Shown here piece by piece: positions 50,380 to 60,503 of a stretch of DNA of 64,000 bases. Source of the stretch: Bacteroidales bacterium (GTDB lineage Bacteria > Bacteroidota > Bacteroidia > Bacteroidales > UBA7960). The DNA is taken from positions 8,602 to 72,601 of the forward strand of contig PWNO01000069.1 of NCBI GenBank assembly GCA_003557765.1, read 5' to 3'. The translations under genes and the position numbers were made by a program. The notes beneath the pieces were generated by a model. It did not search any database, was not told where the DNA came from, and saw only the letters and a list, made by a program, of their open reading frames with translations. Every line of letters starts with the position of its first letter. The stretch's first letter is position 1.

Positions 50380-52155
50380 ATGAACCGAGAGTTATTCCAA
50401 ACAATTACTGCCCTGCTGTTTATTGCGGGGATCATGCAAAGCGGGCAGATTATGGGTCAGCAACGTGAACTCGATATCGATGAGATTCATGTAATCGCTC
50501 CCTACGAGCCTTCCATCTCCGAGGCGTTTAAAATCAATCTGGACCCGGCGATCGTAGATACGGTTACGATAGACATGGAATTTGACTACCGCATCGAACC
50601 CCGCAGGGTTTTTGTGCGCTTTGAACCGGAACCCATCACACCTGCCCGCATGCGGGGCGAACCGCTCGAAAAACTCTATCGTGGCCTGGTTAAAGGGGGT
50701 TACGGCTCTTATCAGACACCCTACTTTGAAGGCTTTTACAATACCCTGAGATCCGGTGAATACGCCCTGGGTGTGCACCTGAAACACCGCTCATCAGGCG
50801 AAAACATCGACAACTTTCCCAACAGTACCTTCAGCAGAAACAAGGTAAAACTGTATGGGACCCGGTTTTATGACCAGCATACGCTCAGTGCAAATGTGGA
50901 CTATAACCGACACGTATTTCACTATTACGGAACCCCTCTTTCCCTGCAATTGCCAGGAAAAAAAGAGGGAAATGATTGGGCATGGGATCCTTTTGGCGGG
51001 GGTACGCGTCAACGCTATGAACTCCTCTCTTCTGAGCTCAGCTTCGGCAACAATACCAGTAAAAACGAACGGTTTCAATACAACACAGGACTTCAGCACC
51101 ACTGGCTCAGCGACCGGTATGATGGCAGCGAGCACCTTTTCCGCCTGCACGGCGAAATCGGCAGCCAGGTAGCGGCAGACCCTTTTGGGATGATGGACGA
51201 ACAGCGTTTTAGCCTGGAAGCAGATGCACGGTATTATTATCATCATAACCTGGCAGATACCCTGCACGCAGGCATTTATAGCCTGAAGCCAAAGCTTTAC
51301 AGCACAATCGACCGGATCAACTTTCACCTGGGGGCAAAGGTATCCGCGGAGGACGACCAGGGCAACATTACGCTAAAGGCCCATCCGCTCGCTGGCTTCC
51401 AAATGGACATCATTCCGGAAAACCTGATCGCAAGGGCGGCGTTCAGCGGTGGCCTCAAAAGACAGTCCTGGCAAGAGCTGTCTGCAAGCAACCCCTTTGT
51501 GACACCGCTGACCGGCACCGGGTTCAGCAACATACGCGCCCGGGTTAATGTCGGCATCCACGGTGCCATCGGGAATCACCTTTCCTATAACCTGCACATG
51601 CAAAACAGCCATATTGACAACTATCCTTTCTTTGCCAGGGCAAGGTACGCTCCTGAACCAGACCAACTGCCAGAAGCCATTCAGGATGCCGGTTTTGCAC
51701 CCCAGCAACCCTTCGTTGTCGTGTATGACGATATCAGACAACTCAAGCTTACGGCGGAGTTGTTCTACCGCTTCGGCGAAAGACTCTCCATGCGACTGCG
51801 TGGAGACTATTACGACTACGCACTTGACGAACTACCCAAGGCATGGCATAAGCCCCAATTCGAAATCAATTTCCATACCCGGTACAATATCCAGGATAAG
51901 ATCATCCTCACGGCAGACCTTTTCGGGCGCGACAAAACCTGGGGTGCAATTTATGCGGAAGATGTTGAACAACCCATCGAATTCGAGCTGCATGACTTCT
52001 ATGCCGATCTCAACCTGGGCATCGAATACCGCTACAACAAACGCCTTTCTGTCTTCCTTGACTTCTCCAACATCATTAATGAGGAGTACGAAAGATGGCT
52101 CGGATATCCGACCCAGGGATTCAACTTTATGGGTGGCATAAGCTTTGCTTTTTAA
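50380..52155 (+). CDS. Outer-membrane beta-barrel protein (TonB-receptor-like barrel without plug)
   Basis: 591 aa with a signal peptide (about 1-27, ending GQ). Residues 30-110 (VIAPYEPSISEAFKINLDPAI, IEPRRVFVRFEPEPI) are periplasmic; from about 115 (KGGYGSYQTPYFEGFYNTLRSGEYALGVHLKHRS) amphipathic strands alternate to the end, finishing GFNFMGGISFAF with an aromatic last residue. FSNIINEEYERWLGYPTQGFNF resembles the C-terminal strands of TonB-dependent receptors, but no plug domain precedes it. It pairs with the upstream TPR protein, perhaps as a TPR-barrel complex. Substrate unknown. gyrB follows after 101 nt with its own -7 box. Confidence 0.85.
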   Translation: MNRELFQTITALLFIAGIMQSGQIMGQQRELDIDEIHVIAPYEPSISEAFKINLDPAIVDTVTIDMEFDYRIEPRRVFVRFEPEPITPARMRGEPLEKLYRGLVKGGYGSYQTPYFEGFYNTLRSGEYALGVHLKHRSSGENIDNFPNSTFSRNKVKLYGTRFYDQHTLSANVDYNRHVFHYYGTPLSLQLPGKKEGNDWAWDPFGGGTRQRYELLSSELSFGNNTSKNERFQYNTGLQHHWLSDRYDGSEHLFRLHGEIGSQVAADPFGMMDEQRFSLEADARYYYHHNLADTLHAGIYSLKPKLYSTIDRINFHLGAKVSAEDDQGNITLKAHPLAGFQMDIIPENLIARAAFSGGLKRQSWQELSASNPFVTPLTGTGFSNIRARVNVGIHGAIGNHLSYNLHMQNSHIDNYPFFARARYAPEPDQLPEAIQDAGFAPQQPFVVVYDDIRQLKLTAELFYRFGERLSMRLRGDYYDYALDELPKAWHKPQFEINFHTRYNIQDKIILTADLFGRDKTWGAIYAEDVEQPIEFELHDFYADLNLGIEYRYNKRLSVFLDFSNIINEEYERWLGYPTQGFNFMGGISFAF

Positions 52156-52205
52156 TTCGCTCTTTTTCAGGGCCTTAGACTCGTTTTTTTATTGCTTTTT
52201 TTTAG

Positions 52206-54224
<2,019 letters not shown>

Positions 54225-54393
54225 TCTCCAGGGAGAAAAGGTTTGAATCTGGCAGGGAGAGCACTTGGGCTGTCTAAATGCTGAAGCTATACCAGGTTTT
54301 GCAATGAACAAAGGAAGCAGACCCCTGTTACTGGCTTATTGGAAGATGGCAATACAGTGTAACCGCAACACTTGAACTGCGGAGATGAAGCAG

Positions 54394-54402
54394 CCCCCCC
54401 CC
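54394..54402. repeat. Poly-C tract
   Basis: Nine consecutive C between gyrB and the convergent glutathione peroxidase gene. It is not in a coding region; mentioned because homopolymers are slippage-prone. Confidence 0.8.
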
Positions 54403-54431
54403 GTGACGATTGATAAATGGTATTGGGACGA

Positions 54432-54995
54432 TCAGTTCGCGGTGATCCAACTTACGACCTCATCAGATAATGGGCTTTCGCGGGGCAACAGCACATCAAC
54501 CAATTGGCCCTTCTCATCCACAAGAAACTTCTGGAAGTTCCACTGAATCTCAGCATCCATCACCCCATTCATTTCCTGTTTGGTCAGCCATTCGTAAACA
54601 GGGGCAATATCAGAGCCCTTGACAGATATCCTGGACATCATTGGAAAGCTCACTCCATAATTTTCCTGGCAGAAAGCAATGATCTCCTCATTGGTGCCTG
54701 GCTCCTGGTTCATGAAGTTGTTTGCAGGAAATCCAATCACCACAAACCCATGGTCCCGGTATTCACGATACAAAGCCTCGAGTTTTTCATATTGAGGGGT
54801 CAAACCACATTTCGAGGCCGTGTTGACCACCATCACCTTCTTGCCCTCCAATTGGGCCAGGTCAAAAGATTCTCCATAAATGTCTTCTACCACAAAATCG
54901 TGCAGGGAACGGGTTGTTTCCGGGTTTGCTGCAACAGCTACAGCGATGGCAATGAGAAAAATGCCGAGTATGATGACACCAGTTTGTGTTTTCAT
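54432..54995 (-). CDS. Glutathione peroxidase family protein, exported
   Basis: 187 aa from the ATG at 54995 (a TTG two codons upstream is unlikely). A hydrophobic N-terminal segment (about 6-24) anchors or exports it. The thioredoxin-fold peroxidase shows VVNTASKCGLTPQYEKLEALY with the peroxidatic Cys where selenocysteine sits in some animals, IGFPANNFMNQEPGTNEEI with the conserved Gln-partner region, and WNFQKFLVDEKG with the catalytic Trp-Asn. Enzymes of this type reduce lipid or hydrogen peroxides, often with thioredoxin rather than glutathione as donor. It is convergent with gyrB. Confidence 0.94.
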   Translation of the reverse strand: MKTQTGVIILGIFLIAIAVAVAANPETTRSLHDFVVEDIYGESFDLAQLEGKKVMVVNTASKCGLTPQYEKLEALYREYRDHGFVVIGFPANNFMNQEPGTNEEIIAFCQENYGVSFPMMSRISVKGSDIAPVYEWLTKQEMNGVMDAEIQWNFQKFLVDEKGQLVDVLLPRESPLSDEVVSWITAN

Positions 54996-55126
54996 AAGCA
55001 ATACAGTTTTAGTGAAGTATGCAGATATACACTAGTGTATATACAACAACACATCATGGTCAATTGTTTTCCTGTGCGTCATCTGCTTGAATTATGTCAA
55101 ACAGTCGAAGGGTTGGCGGTTGTTCT

Positions 55127-55174
55127 CAGCCAATAGCCAATAGCTAAAAGCCAACAGCCAAAAGCCAATAGCCC
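55127..55174. repeat. AGCCAATAGCC-type short tandem repeat
   Basis: Successive units agccaatagcc, aatagctaaaagcc, aacagcc, aaaagcc, aatagcc. It lies just downstream of the EamA gene end on the opposite strand. Related to 32250-32274, 60016-60087 and 61953-61988. Confidence 0.85.
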
Positions 55175-55181
55175 TTTATCC

Positions 55182-56072
55182 TCAAACTTTTGCAATTTTG
55201 AATTTTCTTTTCAGGAAGGGATAGCTGAAGACCGAGACCAGGATGATGAGGGTGCCGAGATAAAACCCGGCTGACATCCTCTCTGCTTCAGGGAAGAAGA
55301 AGTGGGCCATGATGATGCCATAGACCGGCTCCAGGTTTACAGCCAACACCACGGTGTAGACCGACAAAACTTTCATCACAGCCACAATGGCGGTGAAGGC
55401 ATAAGCGGTACACACAAAGCCCAGGATGGTTAAATAAAAAAGATCCGGGGCGGTGAGCTGAAAAAACTCCTGGCCAAACCCGCCGCTCAGTCCAAGAAAT
55501 GCGCTGATAAAAAGGAAACCACCGATCATTTCGTAAAAACTGATCACCGAAGGATGGTGACGCAGGCTGATATTCCTGTTGAGCACCACAAACAGGCCAT
55601 TCAGGAAAGCCGACAAGAGTGCAAACAGGATGCCTTCAAGGTATTGGAACTCATATTGGAAGATCAGGTAAATGCCACCAAGGATCACCATACCGATGAG
55701 CACTTCCAGCCAGAAAATCTTTCTTTTTTGGGAAAGGGGTTCAAGAAAACTCGTAAACAGTGTAGTGGAAGCAAACACTCCAAGGGTGACGGATACGTTT
55801 GACACATTGATGGCATGGAAAAAGGTGATCCAGTGCAATGCCACGACCACGCCAATACCCAACAGTGGAATGATTTTTTTGAATGATAGACGAAAAGGGA
55901 TCTTTCTTACCAGGAAAAATACCCACAACCCAACGAAGGCAAAAAGCATACGGTACCATACCAGGTCAATGGCCGAAAGTGTAATCAGCGCCCCCAGTAT
56001 GGCTGTAAAGCCGAGCATCACCACCACGGTGTGAAGTTGAATGTGTCTTTGCAGCATGGGTGCAAGGGGCAT
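55182..56072 (-). CDS. EamA family (drug/metabolite) transporter
   Basis: 296-aa membrane protein with about ten hydrophobic segments in two EamA repeats. The first contains LITLSAIDLVWYRMLFAF and LGIGVVVALHWITFFHAINVSNVSVTLGVFASTTLFT, the second LNGLFVVLNRNISLRHHPSVISFYEMIGG and VVLAVNLEPVYGIIMAHFFFPE (about 240-262), which is the family's conserved LxPV-like segment. It exports an unknown metabolite. It is unrelated in detail to the EamA gene at 11049-11981. The C-terminus ends close to an AGCCAATAGCC repeat. Confidence 0.92.
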   Translation of the reverse strand: MPLAPMLQRHIQLHTVVVMLGFTAILGALITLSAIDLVWYRMLFAFVGLWVFFLVRKIPFRLSFKKIIPLLGIGVVVALHWITFFHAINVSNVSVTLGVFASTTLFTSFLEPLSQKRKIFWLEVLIGMVILGGIYLIFQYEFQYLEGILFALLSAFLNGLFVVLNRNISLRHHPSVISFYEMIGGFLFISAFLGLSGGFGQEFFQLTAPDLFYLTILGFVCTAYAFTAIVAVMKVLSVYTVVLAVNLEPVYGIIMAHFFFPEAERMSAGFYLGTLIILVSVFSYPFLKRKFKIAKV

Positions 56073-56231
56073 ATGATCGATGTGTTAATTAAACGCTGTT
56101 TACAATGTCAAGCCATTGGTTTGTGATGCCCGTGTTCAAGGCCAATGGATTTAAAATCAAGGGAGTTTACTTATGTAAACAGCTTGATTCAACAATTCAT
56201 CAAGTCAGAACGGGCCATCACAACCAGCTAG

Positions 56232-56801
56232 TTAATGCTTTGCAAAATACTCATCAATTAGCGCAATGGCATGATCAAGCCGATTGTTGTATCCTCCGCT
56301 CACAATCCGGTATGGAAAGCCATAATGTTCCATTTCGCGCTTAAACCAGTCAAAAAAGAACCGACGCTTATAGGGATACTCCCTTAATGGATCATACTCC
56401 CAGGGCAGGTCGATGTCACACAGCAAATAAAGCGCGTAGCGGTTGTCCCTGATGCGCTGTTCCAGCCAGGGATCACAGGTATTGTACTTGTAAACCTCCC
56501 AGATCTTTGAAACAATCAGTTCGGTATCACAAAAAAGATATTTCCGGGCGTTTGAAACAGCTTTGTCTTACCGGGCAAGTTGTTCTTTCGATATGATGAG
56601 GATGTCTTCTTTGCGATACGGACGATCGAGGTTTTCTACATATTCCCTTGCATATTCCGGTACCCAGAGGGTATCATAGTGCGCTGCCAGGCGCCCGCTG
56701 AGCCAGCTTTTCCCTGTGGACTCCGGCCCTGTAACGGCAATCTTCAAAGCTTTCGACACGTGTTTAAAAATTATGGTGATCCCTTTGCGTTGATTGGACA
56801 C
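56232..56801 (-). pseudogene. NadR-like ATP-binding protein gene interrupted by one stop codon
   Basis: One continuous frame from 56801 to 56232 is broken only by TAA at 56568-56570 (codon 78). Before it lie a P-loop GPESTGKS and VPEYAREYVE; after it the frame continues LFCDTELIVSKIWEVYKY, YLLCDIDLPWEYDPLREYPYKR and GGYNNRLDHAIALIDEYF. Together they are the AAA/NadR-type nicotinamide-riboside-kinase-like domain seen in Bacteroidota ATP-binding proteins (about 175-190 aa). A TAA could arise from GAA or CAA by one change. The start is a GTG (56801) or a later GTG at 56759. No other frame damage is visible, so this is a recent nonsense mutation, a sequencing error, or a read-through case. Confidence 0.85.
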
Positions 56802-57133
56802 ATAGATTCCCAGGTAACCAATTAAAAAAGACGCCCTGTAACCCGTGGACTAGATCCTTCAAAGCATTGCAATGCATCCCGGCGCCTCCCGTGAAATCAA
56901 CATCATGGCGTTCCTGCAAACTTCGACAACATCATGTCCCAGCGTAAAAAAAGATTGGGCCGTTATGTTGCCCGGCACAGGCGCTTGATTGACTTGCATC
57001 CATGTGCGCGCAGCCTGAAAGACGATATCCAGACAGGGGATTGGTTGCGAGAAGCACTGTTCTTACAGAGACCTGCAACAAGCTCAATACCCGGGGCGGT
57101 TGAGGCAGCATTGGCATGCCACCAGTGAAAAGG
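56802..57133. other. Non-coding stretch of unknown content
   Basis: Between the broken NadR-like gene and the cytochrome lipoprotein. A basic 64-codon frame (56934-57128, plus) and an opposing minus frame (56932-57117) are open, but neither resembles a protein family I know, and codon content does not favour either. I looked for riboswitch, tRNA or terminator structures and saw none that is convincing. Confidence 0.4.
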
Positions 57134-57625
57134 TTAAAACCTCACCAGCGTAGTTCTTTTTTCGGGAACGATCACCTGGATAAATGCGACATCCTCCATT
57201 TCGTGACAGGTGTTGCAGCTGACGGCATAGCGGTCAAAGCTTTCCACGAAGGCATCCTTGTCCCCGTCTTCAATGGTTTCCATCAAGCGGGGCGTAGAGG
57301 TGTTGACAAATTGGGCCGCGGATGCTTCACGATCGGGGCGGCGCACAAAGCCTTTAAGGGTGGCGTCCAGCAGTTTGTCCAGCTGGTACTCTGCATAGCC
57401 CCAGTTTTCATCCATTCCCGCCCAATAAAGTTCATTGTAGCGATAATTGACCTCTTTCATGGCCTGGGAGAAGCCGCCAAACTGGCTTTCAATGTTGGCA
57501 AGGATCTCTTCCATGGTTTCTCCCGCCCAGCGGGTTTCATAGGTCTTTTCTGCTTCTGTCTGGCAGGCGGAAATGACCACTGCAGCCATTGCCACGGCAA
57601 ACAGGATTGATGCAATTCTCTTCAT
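57134..57625 (-). CDS. Monohaem cytochrome c-like lipoprotein
   Basis: 163 aa; lipoprotein signal ending VISAC (Cys21). A single haem-binding motif CNTCH (Cys137-His141) lies in a helical domain, preceded by FSQAMKEVNYRYNELYWAGMDENWGYAEYQLDKL, which looks like a four-helix-type cytochrome. The C-terminus after the haem is short. It would carry electrons in the periplasm, tethered to a membrane; the partner is unknown. It starts after a (GT)n run at 57629-57640 and is close upstream of the oligopeptidase gene end on the same strand. Confidence 0.85.
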   Translation of the reverse strand: MKRIASILFAVAMAAVVISACQTEAEKTYETRWAGETMEEILANIESQFGGFSQAMKEVNYRYNELYWAGMDENWGYAEYQLDKLLDATLKGFVRRPDREASAAQFVNTSTPRLMETIEDGDKDAFVESFDRYAVSCNTCHEMEDVAFIQVIVPEKRTTLVRF

Positions 57626-57672
57626 AATGTGTGTGTGTGTTGGTTTGTGAATACGGGTTTATTAAACAGGTG

Positions 57673-59787
57673 CTATTGACTTTCCGCGAGATCGAGCAGA
57701 AAGGCATATTGCCTGGCCTGCTCCCTGAGGCGTTGAAAACGTCCGGATGCACCGCCATGGCCAGCCTCCATGTTGGTATAAAGCAATATTTGCTGATCAC
57801 CGGTGTGATAATCACGCAGCTTGGCCACCCATTTGGTAGGCTCCCAGAATTGCACCTGCGAATCATGCAAGCCGGAGGTCACCAGCAAATTTGGGTAGGC
57901 TTGTTCGGTCACATTATCATATGGAGAATAAGATAACATGTAGCGATAATATTCCGGGTCGTTGGGATTACCCCATTCATCGTATTCAGCTGTGGTGAGT
58001 GGGATGCTTTCATCCAGCATCGTGGTGACCACGTCAACGAAGGGCACGCCAGCGATCACGCCCTTATACAGGTCAGGCCTGTCGTTGATCACAGCCCCCA
58101 TCAGCAGACCTCCGGCACTGCCTCCGAAGGCAAAAAGGCGTTCAGGCGCCGTATACCCCTTTTTAATCAGGAATTCAGTGCAATCGATAAAATCGTTAAA
58201 CGTGTTTTTTTTGTTGAGAAGCTTGCCGTCTTCATACCAGTGGCGTCCCAATTCCTGTCCGCCACGCACGTGGGCGATGGCATACACGAAGCCCCTGTCG
58301 AGCAGACTGATCGCATTCCGGTTAAAACGCGGATCAGCACTGGAACCATAAGAACCATAGGCATACAACAGCAACGGGTTGCTCCCATCACGCGAGATGC
58401 TTTCGCGATAGACGAGTGTTACCGGCACTTCAACCCCATCACGTGCTTTCGCATAATAACGGCGGGTCTCATAGTCGTCAGGATCAAAGCCGCCAAGGAC
58501 TTCCTGCTGTTTGACCAGGGTCCGCTCCCGGGTCTCCATATGATAATCATAGCTTGTCATCGGTGTGGTAAGAGAAGTATAGTTGAATCGCAGTACCGGG
58601 GTGGACATTTCCCTGTTGACACCAATATTGGCCGTATAAGCCTCCTCGTCAAAGTCTACATAATGGCCCTCTTGTGTCACCTTGTTGATCACCTTTAGCT
58701 GCCTCAGTCCGCGCTCCCTTTCCTGCACCACAAGGTAGTCATCGAACACATCAATGTGTTCAAGCAACACATCTGGCCGGTGGGCAATGATCTCTCGCCA
58801 GTGCTGTTTACTGGTGGCATCTTCTGAGGTTTCCATCAAACGCCAGTTTTCAGCCTGGTCGTTGGTAAGCACATAAAATTTTCCGTTATATGACCATACC
58901 CGGTATCGCAGTTCACGCTCCCGTGGCTGAAAAACACGGAAATCATCCCGTGGCCGGTCAGCCTCCAGAATCCATATCTCGTTACTTAGCGTGGCGTTTG
59001 CGGTGATGATCATGTAGCGATCATCCTTTGAGCGGGAAACACCGATATAATAATAGGTATCATCTTCCTCTTCGTACACCAGTTCGGGCGCTGCATCGTC
59101 GGTGATGTTGTACCGGTAGATCCGATAGTAGCGAAGCGTTTCTGGTTCTATGGTGGTATAAAAGAAGGTTTTGTTGTCGACTGCCCAGCTCACATCACCT
59201 CCCGCCTGGCTGATCCCGGTTTCCTGGATCTCGCCAGTGGCCAGGTCCCTGACCAGGATGGTATATTGCCGCCGGCCTACGGTATCAACGGTAAACGCCA
59301 TCCAACGATTATCCAGACTAATGTCATAGCTTCCTACACGGTAATAGGGGTGTTCCTCAGCCAGTTCGTTTACATCCAGGATGATTTCCTCATCGGCATC
59401 CAGACTGCCCGGTTTGCGACAATATATCGGATACTCCTGCCCTTCTTCATAGCGGGTATAATAATAATAGCCATTTTCATAGAATGGAGCCGATTGATCA
59501 TCCTGTGGGATGCGCGCTTTCATTTCTTCAAAAAGCCTTTCCTGCAGATCTTTGGTATGGGCCATGGCAGCTTCCAGGTAAGCGTTTTCTGCATGCAGGT
59601 ATTCAATCACCTCAGGATCATCCCTGTCACGCATCCAATAATAATTGTCGATGCGGGTGTCACCGCGTATCACCAGTTCTTTAAGCCTTTTTTCCGCAAT
59701 CGGAGGTTCAGGGCCGTTAGTCTCATGGGTCGGGCCACAAGACACCATCATGGCAAAAACAAACATGTATAACAGATTTCGGTTCAT
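57673..59787 (-). CDS. ptrB: Oligopeptidase B (S9 family serine peptidase), lipoprotein
   Basis: 704 aa with a lipoprotein signal ending MVSCG (Cys17). Residues about 30-420 form the seven-bladed propeller (NYYWMRDRDDPEVIEYL ... VSWAVDNKTFFYTT); the alpha/beta hydrolase domain follows with GGSAGGLLMG carrying Ser557 and late Asp and His (SGLHDSQV, GHGGASGR). Members cleave after Lys/Arg in short peptides. The lipoprotein anchor places it in the envelope, unlike cytoplasmic E. coli PtrB. It is followed by the cytochrome lipoprotein gene on the same strand. Confidence 0.94.
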   Translation of the reverse strand: MNRNLLYMFVFAMMVSCGPTHETNGPEPPIAEKRLKELVIRGDTRIDNYYWMRDRDDPEVIEYLHAENAYLEAAMAHTKDLQERLFEEMKARIPQDDQSAPFYENGYYYYTRYEEGQEYPIYCRKPGSLDADEEIILDVNELAEEHPYYRVGSYDISLDNRWMAFTVDTVGRRQYTILVRDLATGEIQETGISQAGGDVSWAVDNKTFFYTTIEPETLRYYRIYRYNITDDAAPELVYEEEDDTYYYIGVSRSKDDRYMIITANATLSNEIWILEADRPRDDFRVFQPRERELRYRVWSYNGKFYVLTNDQAENWRLMETSEDATSKQHWREIIAHRPDVLLEHIDVFDDYLVVQERERGLRQLKVINKVTQEGHYVDFDEEAYTANIGVNREMSTPVLRFNYTSLTTPMTSYDYHMETRERTLVKQQEVLGGFDPDDYETRRYYAKARDGVEVPVTLVYRESISRDGSNPLLLYAYGSYGSSADPRFNRNAISLLDRGFVYAIAHVRGGQELGRHWYEDGKLLNKKNTFNDFIDCTEFLIKKGYTAPERLFAFGGSAGGLLMGAVINDRPDLYKGVIAGVPFVDVVTTMLDESIPLTTAEYDEWGNPNDPEYYRYMLSYSPYDNVTEQAYPNLLVTSGLHDSQVQFWEPTKWVAKLRDYHTGDQQILLYTNMEAGHGGASGRFQRLREQARQYAFLLDLAESQ

Positions 59788-59797
59788 GGGTTAAAAG

Positions 59798-59838
59798 TTT
59801 GTCAAAAAGTCAAAAGGTCGAAAAGTCAAAAGGTCCGG
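59798..59838. repeat. GTCAAAAAG-type short tandem repeat
   Basis: Units gtcaaaaa, gtcaaaag, gtcgaaaa, gtcaaaag, gtccgg lie just upstream of the oligopeptidase start. Same family as 29630-29678, also upstream of a minus-strand gene. Confidence 0.8.
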
Positions 59839-59973
59839 GGACTGCTGCCGGCTGTGGCCGATTACCGGGTAAAACCTCCAATATAAGCATCAAAGCACTT
59901 CAACTGGGCAGCCTCCTGACGCTAAGCATCCATGCAGCTAAAATACAAAAAACATGTTTTAATGTGTTTATAA

Positions 59974-60087
59974 TTTTTCAACTAATTGGTTATCTGATGT
60001 TTGTATTTTTAAAAGGACTGCTATTGGCTGTTGGCTTTTAGCTGTTGACATTCTTGCCAATAGCCAATGGCTAATAGCCAAAAGCCT
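59974..60087. repeat. Composite repeat with inverted GCTATTGGC/GCCAATAGC arms
   Basis: 59974-60029 aligns with 32205-32260. From 60016 the forward units (gctattggctgttggcttttagctg) are followed after a short loop by their complement (ccaatagccaatggctaatagcc ... ), giving a long imperfect hairpin of about 28 bp with several G-U pairs. It lies between oligopeptidase B and acylphosphatase, within a 366-nt gap that contains no gene. Confidence 0.8.
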
Positions 60088-60153
60088 ACTTAGTCTGAAC
60101 GCCCACGTGACAATAATCATCCACCTGTGTGTCAATTTTTTGGCATGGAGGTT

Positions 60154-60423
60154 TCATTTAATGAAAAACATCTCCTCCTTTACCGGCTGAATAATTTCTG
60201 CCTTAAGCTGATCCACGCGGGCCATGGAGGGTCCCTGCCGGCAATATTCCACAAACCGATCCATTTGGTCCGCATCGCCAGTAGCCTCGACATACACGCT
60301 GCCATCGGGCATGTTTTTTACAAATCCCCGAACACCCAACTCACGGGCCTTCTGCTGTGTATAATACCGAAAGGAAACGCCTTGTACGCGGCCATAAATG
60401 TGTAACTGCAAACTTTTTTCCAT
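60154..60423 (-). CDS. acyP: Acylphosphatase
   Basis: 89-aa ferredoxin-like enzyme that hydrolyses acyl phosphates. The start at 60423 gives the typical QLHIYGRVQGVSFRYYT, in which the first Arg-phosphate loop RVQGVxFR holds the catalytic Arg; GFVKNMPDGSVYVEATG carries the catalytic Asn. An 18-residue extension to 60477 is out of family. It sits downstream of rlmD on the same strand with 72 nt between. Confidence 0.94.
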   Translation of the reverse strand: MEKSLQLHIYGRVQGVSFRYYTQQKARELGVRGFVKNMPDGSVYVEATGDADQMDRFVEYCRQGPSMARVDQLKAEIIQPVKEEMFFIK

Positions 60424-60474
60424 ATATGCCTCCTTTATTGGTTCAGTGGAATTTTCTGGTTCATCTCCGCAGGC

Positions 60475-60503
60475 CAAGTGCTGTCCCTGCTAACTTCAAA
60501 CCC
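60475..60503. repeat. Dispersed 28-bp repeat, copy 2
   Basis: Matches 40556-40584 with about three differences; lies across the 3' end of rlmD, so its complement provides the last codons and stop of that gene in part. Confidence 0.6.

Noticed and set aside
56934..57128. 64-codon basic plus frame
   Set aside because: No family match by eye and a competing frame on the other strand; kept only as unexplained sequence.
56802..57133. Riboswitch (cobalamin or similar)
   Set aside because: Searched for conserved boxes on both strands; none matched well enough and the flanking genes do not suggest a vitamin pathway.
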